This document shows positions 57,590 to 64,000 of a stretch of 64,000 bases of DNA, piece after piece (the first letter of the stretch is position 1; each line of letters opens with the position of its first letter). The translations under genes and the position numbers were made by a program. This stretch comes from Ceratotherium simum simum. Its lineage: Eukaryota; Chordata; Mammalia; Perissodactyla; Rhinocerotidae. The notes below the pieces were generated by a model, which was given only the letters and a program-made list of their open reading frames with translations, was not told where the DNA came from and did no database searches. The DNA lies in the NCBI RefSeq assembly GCF_000283155.1, contig NW_004454171.1:10622516-10686515 (forward strand), in the 5' to 3' direction.

Positions 57590-58225
57590 GGCATGGAAAA
57601 AAATCACCATCTTCTCCCCTCTCCATTCATCACCAAATGTGCACACGCTTCTATATTCTTGATCTTGGTGAATGGTAAAATCATCCATCTAGTTTCTAGA
57701 CCAGAATCCCTCTCCATGCCCTTCTCACTTAATCTGTCACCAAATCCTAAAAAGCAACTTCCTAATTTTTCTTGAAACTTCCCACTTCTCTGGTTCCACC
57801 CCCTCAGTCCACGCTCTGGCCTCCTAGTTGGTCTCTGGTCATGAGTTTAATCCCTCCACTCCCACCCAGTTGCCACCAAGATCTTCCTAAAATAAAGAGT
57901 TGATTATAATATTCTACTTAAAATCCTTCAGTGACACTTCATAGCTTTCAAAAAAATATAAACTCGTTGATCCTGCTGTATTTTCTAGCTTTATCTTCAC
58001 AATCCCGTACACACACTCATTGTTCCAGGCAAACTGAATGATACAGATAGTACTCCATGCCATGTTGTTCCCTCTGCCCACCAATTTACCTATGTAAATT
58101 TACCTATGTATCACTTGACTTTTAAACTTTGGCTCACATGTGATCATCTCCTCTAGAACAGCTTCTTTAATCACTCAGTCTGATTTCTATGTCTCTCTTC
58201 TTGGCTCCCATCCCATAGCCTCAGG
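57590..58225 (+). repeat. L2 LINE 3' region, upstream part
   Basis: CCAAGATCTTCCTAAAATAA, TAAAATCCTTCAGTGACACT, CCATGTTGTTCCCTCTGCCC, GTGATCATCTCCTCTAGAAC and CTTCTTTAATCACTCAGTCT follow L2 in order. It stops abruptly at 58225, and its continuation is found at 58723-58870 beyond an unrelated segment. Confidence 0.8.
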
Positions 58226-58716
58226 TCTGAAACACAATTATGGTCTGAAGTGGATTAGGGAAGAGCTAGCCAGGCAATTGTCCAAGGACACCAATCTTCA
58301 AGAAGACTTAGACATCATTAGGAGCACTGCAGAGAGAAAATTGTGTTTATCAATACTCTGTGTGGTTAGAAGGACTATTTTGACAAGCTTCTGGGAATCA
58401 GAGGGTGAGAAGACCTGAGAATATGTTTGAATAGCAATAAATGATTTCTAAACTGCCTTTCCAAGAGGGTGAGTTTGGTTAGTTTCCGTGTTTTTGTTTT
58501 GCTAGTTAGAGTATGCAAGTTTGGAGTCAGAGCTGAGCTGCTTAGGACAACACAGAAGAGGGTATCCTCTGCCAGCAGAGGTCCTTCTCCATCCTTCCCA
58601 GCATCATGCTTGTGATGGGGCGGTCTGTGCGAAACTGTGGTCTCTCCCTAAAGAAAAGTGGAATAAATACTTAAAGAATATCAGTTTCAAGGGAAACCAA
58701 GTATCTAGTTAACTTT
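58226..58716. mobile_element. Unclassified insertion of about 490 bp splitting an L2
   Basis: The two L2 halves are collinear around this segment, so it is an insertion. The 6-base CTCAGG occurs on both sides (58220-58225 and 58717-58722) and could be the target duplication. The insert has no A tail and no clear TG...CA or inverted ends. It carries AATAAA twice (near 58434 and 58662). No coding frame is recognisable; an open frame of about 90 codons runs across the left junction, so it is accidental. An old LTR is my first guess, but that is inference. Confidence 0.6.
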
Positions 58717-58722
58717 CTCAGG

Positions 58723-58870
58723 GCATACCATGTTTCTGCTGTTCTGATCATAATATTTATCACATGATCTTGTGATAAGTTGAATTATTTGTCTCATTTC
58801 TCCATAAGATTCCCAAGGACTGAGACTATGACTTTTGTGTTTTGTAACCAATCTGAAGAAGGTGTGAACA
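58723..58870 (+). repeat. L2 LINE 3' region, downstream part
   Basis: CATACCATGTTTCTGCTGTT, CATAATATTTATCACATGAT, GAATTATTTGTCTCATTTCT and CAAGGACTGAGACTATGACT continue L2 from the point where the upstream part stopped. Confidence 0.75.
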
Positions 58871-58879
58871 TGTGTTCAC

Positions 58880-60039
58880 TCAAAGTGTGTGATCTTGAAG
58901 TGTAATGAACTGACACTCAAAGATCAAGATTGAGCAGTGTGTATCTAGCACTATCCAGGGAAGAGTGACCTTGAGGCAAACAGATAAGAATATTCTGTTC
59001 CCTAAAGAGGACTTCTTTATTGTGGGACAAGTACAGATAATTGGGAGTGAAATATCCCTTAAAACTATCCTTCTCTCTTTGGTTTGACTCCATGTCTACC
59101 AAGTAAACAACTGACTGCTCATGTCCTAGACACTTTCATATAAGGATGGAGAGTCCTTGATGGAGAAGACCAAATCTCTGGTCACTGGAAAAATATATCG
59201 ACCATTATAAATCAACAAATTCACATTCTAGTTTATATATTAACTCTCTTACGAGTGTGAGTAGCAAGAGGTAGGATCTCTAAATCTGATCAACTCTGTA
59301 CATGAAAAAAATTTAATTTCTGGACCTCTCACTCTGGCAACACATCAAGGTACCATCACCCTTTCTGAGGTCTTGGGAAAATCAAATCAAATAATATGTG
59401 AATTATTTTCAAAATTATAAAGCTCCTAGACATACGTTTTCCTCTTTGACAAGAATGACCTGCATATTTCAAAGGATATTTTAGCTTTGATTGTTTTCTC
59501 CCTAAAATTTCATTTCTTTAAAGTACTGTTTTTGGCCAGTAGAAATTTTATGCTCTTGACCTGATTTAAACTAATATTTTCCTTCTTTCAGCTGCCAGTA
59601 AAATATTGTTATACTCAACATTTCTCAAGAGAAAGATGTTCTGTATTTCTTCATAGTAGGCTGCAACACTGAAGGGAAAAAGGGGTACGTCTTAGCCTGA
59701 TGACTCTTCTTCTGGAAAATATACAGAATATTGTTGAAAAATAAGCTATTAGGATCTTTTAGGATTAAGTTGAATTACTCTGAAAGAGAAGAACCCTACA
59801 CAGATGTGGAATTGACAAGAAATGATGTATTTTCTGGTAATGACTCATACTGATTTGGCAGTTGTTTAAATATCATGTCAACCAATTATATTTAAAATCT
59901 TAAGCATGTTGGAGAAAGAGTTCCAGAAAAAAAGGTAGTATCAAGGGCAAGTAAAATTATTTTCTGAAAACTTCTGCTACTTGACTTGAGCCTTCTAAAA
60001 TTCAAAACAAATATGAATAATCTTAAATTTTGTCCAACT
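58880..60039. other. Unassigned non-coding stretch
   Basis: No gene or repeat family is recognised. Confidence 0.45.
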
Positions 60040-60316
60040 GGGATATTGAATTTTTTTTTTTTTTTTTGGTGAGGAAGATGGGCCCTGAGCTAACATCTGC
60101 CAATCCTCCTCTTTTTTTTTTTGCTGAGGAAGACTGGCCCTGGGCTAACATCCATGCCCATCTTCTTCTACTTTATATGGGATGCCACCACAGCATGCCT
60201 TAACAAGTGGTACGTCGGTGCGCGCCCGGGATCCGAACCTGTGAACCCTGGGCTGCTGCAGCGGAGCACACACACTTAACCACTTGCGCCACTGGGCCGG
60301 CCCCGGGATATTGAAT
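60040..60316 (-). mobile_element. ERE-type SINE, short form, minus strand, with target-site duplication
   Basis: The SINE (60052-60304) is flanked by perfect 12-base GGGATATTGAAT at 60040-60051 and 60305-60316. On the minus strand it has the GGGGCCGGCCCAGTGGCGCA head, the B box (plus-strand GGGATCCGAACC), a shortened middle and two 3' modules. The poly(A) appears as the T run at the left. This head is the least altered of all copies here. Confidence 0.97.
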
Positions 60317-60399
60317 CATTTTGATCAGGCCACTCAACCCAGTAGAAATGCTATTTTCTTACATGTATTTTCTGCTAGAGTAGAAAACTGTTGTGCTAA

Positions 60400-60480
60400 A
60401 ATGAACAGGTTCACAATCCCTTATCCAAAACCCATGGGGTAAATGTGTTTTGAAATTTAAAAATTTTCAGATTTTAGAAA
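60400..60480. mobile_element. DNA transposon end fragment (tentative)
   Basis: GGTTCACAATCCCTTATCCA, AAACCCATGGGGTAAATGTG and TTTTGAAATTTAAAAATTTT resemble one end of an old mammalian DNA element whose ends read like 'catccctaatccgaaaa'. Only one end is seen and the family is uncertain. Confidence 0.4.
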
Positions 60481-60484
60481 GTTA

Positions 60485-61509
60485 ATATCATGTGTTTGCC
60501 ATATATTCAGTGTGGCAGTCGTAAATGGCTCTCCAAAAAAAGTGTGTGTGTGTATACATAAGTTTATCGTGACTTTTACTGATTAAAAAATGTATCACAC
60601 AAAACTATAAATAATAATAAAATATACAATACTCTTTCTTGTAATTCTGTGTAACCAATAGATTTTCACAGAATGCTTTAATTGATTTTTGCCTAACTCT
60701 TACATCTATAGCCAACCTATGGTTATGATTGATGAAGGAAAGTACTTCAGTCATGAATACTGGTTGATATTTTCCTTAATTCTTAAATATTTTGGGGGGT
60801 TTATTAGTTCTTTTTCTAGCTTCTTTAATTAACTACTTGCTCATTTATTTTCATATGTATGTACATATACACAGATATAGACATATGAATATACATAGAT
60901 TCACAGACACATACACACATACATACATACATATACACATACATACGTACTAAATGCATTTCAGGCCTTACACTTCTAAGTTCCATTGTAGCTGCATCCC
61001 TATATATTTTATGTTGTGCTCTCATTATTGTCTAGTTTTCATTTGACTCTCAAATGAGTTGGATTAAATTGTTTCTTGATTTAAAAAGAAAATAGTGTAG
61101 AGGCACTAAGTTAGGACCCATTAAATGTCTCCAAATTCACCAGCCTATATTTACCAATTCCAATACTTTTTGAAGTGTGTCCTGCAAATTATTTATAAAT
61201 TTTCTTTCAATTGACAAATAAATCTTGGAGGAAAGGGTTAGACAAAGCTGAAATAATAATTAGACAAAGTTTTAATATTGTCTATTGAAAAATAATTAAA
61301 GTTTCCTAAAGCATGATTAATATGCTAATATGCATTATAAATCTATAAAAGGGAGACATAGAATGCAACATTTCCTAAAATTATTTGACCACATACTTGT
61401 TTGTTTTTTTGCTAAAATACTCAGGTCTCAGGGAACAATTTAGCAATGTTTAACTACTCTATAATACTTGGCATCAACTTCACTAATTTTCTTGTAATCA
61501 TCCTTTAGT
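60485..61509. other. AT-rich unassigned stretch with an ACAT-type repeat
   Basis: Mostly AT-rich unassigned sequence. At about 60855-60955 there is an imperfect ACAT/AC run (CATACATACATACATATACA) that gives a short Tyr/Val/Cys/Met open frame on the minus strand, which is meaningless. Confidence 0.55.
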
Positions 61510-61721
61510 ACTGTAGTAGGCAGGGTTGTTAATTGCAAACAATAGAAGTCACTCTGAACAAGTTTTAGCTTAATATAAATTTACTAAAAGGTAATAAGTG
61601 GACCAAAGAATCTCCAGAAAAGCCAGAGAATCAACTTTAGAGACTAGCACTCCAAACAATACCCAGGTAACATCACTGGATTGCTTTTTGGCACCACTAA
61701 AATGGTGGTAAAGTTGTTAAA

Positions 61722-61938
61722 AAAGAAAGTGATAGGGCCAGCCCCTGTAGCCTAGTGGTTAAGTTCAGCGTGCTCTGCTTCAGTGGCCCAGGTTCAATTC
61801 CTGGATGCAGACCTACACCACTCGTCAGTGGCCATGCTGTGGGGGCAATCCATATATAAAATAGTGGAAGTTTGGCACAGATGTTAGCTCAGGGCAAATC
61901 TTCCCCAGCAAAAAAGGAAAGAAAGAAAGAAAGTCATA
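61722..61938 (+). mobile_element. ERE-type SINE, short form with one 3' module, with target-site duplication
   Basis: The SINE (61735-61925) is flanked by 13-base duplications differing at one position: AAAGAAAGTGATA at 61722-61734 and AAAGAAAGTCATA at 61926-61938. It shares CACTCGTCAG and a GCAAATCTTCC right arm with the copy at 39513, and a B-box region CCCAGGTTCAATTCCTGG altered from the usual GGATCC. These two belong to one sub-group, and the drifted duplication suggests greater age. Confidence 0.92.
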
Positions 61939-62965
61939 AACTGACTAAAACAGCAGGTGAAAAGATCAGCAGTAGCACAGTTTGGAAGCCAGAAAGCAAA
62001 TGAATGGCTGCTTACTACTTTAACAGATTAGGGAAAGTTGAAAGCTTGTTTCTAGTATGAGAACTCCAAAAACAGGCTGATTAGCACATAAAGAGCCCCA
62101 AATAGTTCAAGAATTAGAAGCACCATTTACCTCTGAAACTGAGGGTAGGGTTGGTGGGGAGAAATATGGAACTAAAAACAAGAGAATTCATTGAAAATCT
62201 GTATAAAAAGCCATTAGAGCCTTGGAAATTGTCCCCCACACCATGTGGCAGGGTGATTGCTGATTAAGAAGATAGGTTTATTCTATGGAGAGACTTCAAA
62301 CTCTGGGATACAGGCACAGGTGAGGGCATAAATACCACACTAAAAATATGGAGAGGTTCCATGCTGGAAATTCTACATGTTGAATAACAACAACCCATAG
62401 CCTCTCTCTCTCTACTCGATTATACTTCCCTCTAGGATTCCTATCCAGGAAATCTAACCAGGCCAAAAGATAGATAGAGTTGAGGGTACCCACTGAAACG
62501 GCCCAGTCAGATCACCATACAGTGAAGTCCAGCAATTGACAAGTCTTATCCAGAAAATAGTTTCCAATCAGCTTCCTACTACTTGAAAATTAAACGTGAA
62601 TGATAGAGGAGGATTACCAAACACTTAAGTGTATCAATAGAAAAGACAGAAACCAAAACAAACAAAAAGTGGACTTCAGAAGAAATGAAACAGATTTCAA
62701 AAGAATTTTTAAATTGTAATTCAATTCCTTAAAGACATAAAATAAGATTTTTACATTCATTAAACTAGAAAGCTATTAAAAATTTTCAGAAGACCAAAAA
62801 AGAGATGTTGGAGATTAAAAACATGATAATGGAAATTAAACTTCCAACAGAAGAGTTAAAAGAGAAATAAAACCAAAAAGTGGAATCCTCCTACAAAAGA
62901 AGGAATGAATAATTTCAAAGAATAGAAAAGAAATGGGAAATTGGAAAAAAGATATGAGAGGATCA

Positions 62966-63452
62966 GAGGGTGTTTTAGTTGTTCTTTATTCCATAACAAA
63001 CCACCCCCAAACTTAGTGGATTAAAACAATTTATTATTTCTCACAATTATGGTTGACTAGGCTCAGCATAGTGGGTCTTCAGCTCTTCTACTTAAAGCAA
63101 TCACATAGCTACATTCACCCGGGAACTTGTCTGTGGCTCTGTAGTCCAACATGTCCTCTCACCCTCCAAGACTTCTCTCCACATTACCTTTCACTACTGA
63201 GTAATCTACTCCAAGCTTCTTTACAGAAGACAAAGAAGGAAGTGGAAGTGTCCAGTCCCCTTGTGGCCCAGGCTTAGACATCTCAGATGTCACTTCTGCC
63301 ACTTTCTATTGGTCAAAGCAAGTCATAAGACAGCTCAGATTCAATGAGAAAGATAATAGACTTCACCTGTTGATGGGAGGGTCAGCATGTGAATACAGGA
63401 TTGGAAGAAATTGTTGGCCACTACCTTTAGAGTCAGTCTCTCACACCACACA
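62966..63452 (-). mobile_element. Solo LTR, MaLR/ERVL-like, minus orientation, nested in L1
   Basis: The complement runs from TGTGGTGTGAGAGACTGACT (ending at 63450) to CAACTAAAACA (starting 62971), the same ends and internal order as the plus-orientation LTR at 55108-55670. On the plus strand its hallmarks read AACTTAGTGGATTAAAACAA, then CTATTGGTCAAAGCAAGTCA and CACCTGTTGATGGGAGG. The L1 is continuous on either side, with GATCA at 62961-62965 and 63453-63457 as a likely 5-base target duplication. No internal retroviral genes are present. Confidence 0.75.
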
Positions 63453-64000
63453 AGATCACTTCAGGATGTCTGAAATCCCAAAAATAGGAGTTTGAGGAAG
63501 AAAGAACAGAAACAATGACAGAGGAGTAGAGAGCTAGAAAATATACTTTTTAAATTATAAGAACTAAATGACATGAATTTCCAGATGGAGAAGGCCCACC
63601 AAAGATCTCTAACAGCAAAACAAACAAGCAATGATAAATATTGTCATGAATGCTAGAACCCTGACCATAAAACGAAGATCCTAAAAGCTTCTAAAGAAGA
63701 GAAAAAATAGGCTAAATTAAAAAAATTAAGAATCAGAATAGCAGTAGACTTATCAAAAACAAAAATAGAACCTAGAAGATGGGGAAATGACAGCTTCAAA
63801 ATTCTGAGGAAAAAAATGCATTCCAACCTAGAATTCTATACCTAGCCAAACTATCAATCTATTTTGAAATGGAATAAAGATATTGTGAGAGAAGCAATTT
63901 CCAAAAGAATTCAGATTCAATACATACTATCTCAGGAAACTACTGGAAAATGGATTCTATCAAAATTAGGGAATAAACCAAGAAAGAGGAAGAAATTGGA

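Larger units (their letters stand above)
61510..64000 (+). repeat. L1 5' region into ORF1, continuing past the window, with two nested insertions
   Basis: From about 61940 the sequence follows an L1M 5' region: GGTTTATTCTATGGAGAGAC, CTTCAAACTCTGGGATACAG, ATAACAACAACCCATAGCC, GGCCAAAAGATAGATAGAGT, CACTTAAGTGTATCAATAGA. It then enters the ORF1-proximal part: ATGAATTTCCAGATGGAGAA, GATCCTAAAAGCTTCTAAAG, CCAACCTAGAATTCTATACC, CTAGCCAAACTATCAATCTA and AACCAAGAAAGAGGAAGAAA at the end. The 61510-61720 part is less certain. An ERE and an LTR are inserted in it. Stops and shifts are abundant, so no product. Confidence 0.8.

Noticed and set aside
55108..63452. A single provirus bounded by the two LTRs
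   Set aside because: The LTRs are in opposite orientation and the interval between them holds MIR, L2, ERE and L1 sequence, not gag, pol or env.

Overview
The window reads as nuclear mammalian DNA, most likely intergenic or deep intronic, from a perissodactyl (horse, donkey, zebra, rhinoceros or tapir group). The diagnostic evidence is 13 copies of the tRNA-derived ERE-type SINE known from that order. Each has a GGGGCCGGCC-like head, A-box-like and B-box-like (GGTTCGGATCC) motifs, and a 3' module built on AGGAAGATTGGC...GCCAATCTTCCT. I cannot choose the species from the sequence. No protein-coding gene, structural RNA gene, CRISPR array or operon was found. The longest open frames (up to about 177 codons) overlap repeats, have low-complexity or unrecognisable translations, and lack convincing exon structure. 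Family names come from recognising consensus features by eye, not from a database search, so boundaries outside the clean target-site duplications are approximate.

Layout. 0-14 kb: ancient MIR, L2 and hAT-Charlie relics, one long-form ERE and a minus-strand ERE with an 11-bp target-site duplication. A previously unexplained pair of related unique-looking blocks lies at 9.11-9.39 and 11.49-11.81 kb. 14-23 kb: two L2 3' ends (one with a 100-bp polypyrimidine expansion), a palindromic Tigger-like MITE, a GGAA microsatellite broken by a 100-N assembly gap, a MER5A-like element, a TAGG-type array and two EREs. 23-34 kb: mostly unassigned sequence with MIR, L3/CR1-like, L1 and ERE copies, ending in a diverged 50-bp tandem array at 33.8-34.1 kb. 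34-46 kb: sparse L2, MIR and L1 pieces and four EREs, one with an apparent 3' transduction. 46-55 kb: L1 debris (ORF2, 5' region, ORF1-like, two 3' ends in succession) with an ERE cleanly inserted in one copy. 55-64 kb: two LTRs of one family in opposite orientation, an L2 split by an unclassified insert of about 490 bp, and a long L1 5' region running off the window end and carrying an ERE and one of the LTRs.

The elements do not form a pathway. What they record is a layered insertion history: MIR, L2 and L3 oldest; then L1M-type LINEs, DNA elements and LTRs; then EREs, most with intact target-site duplications. The observations most worth checking are the paralogous pair, the 50-bp tandem array, the ERE 3' hairpin module with variable copy number, the candidate ERE 3' transduction and the unclassified insert in L2.
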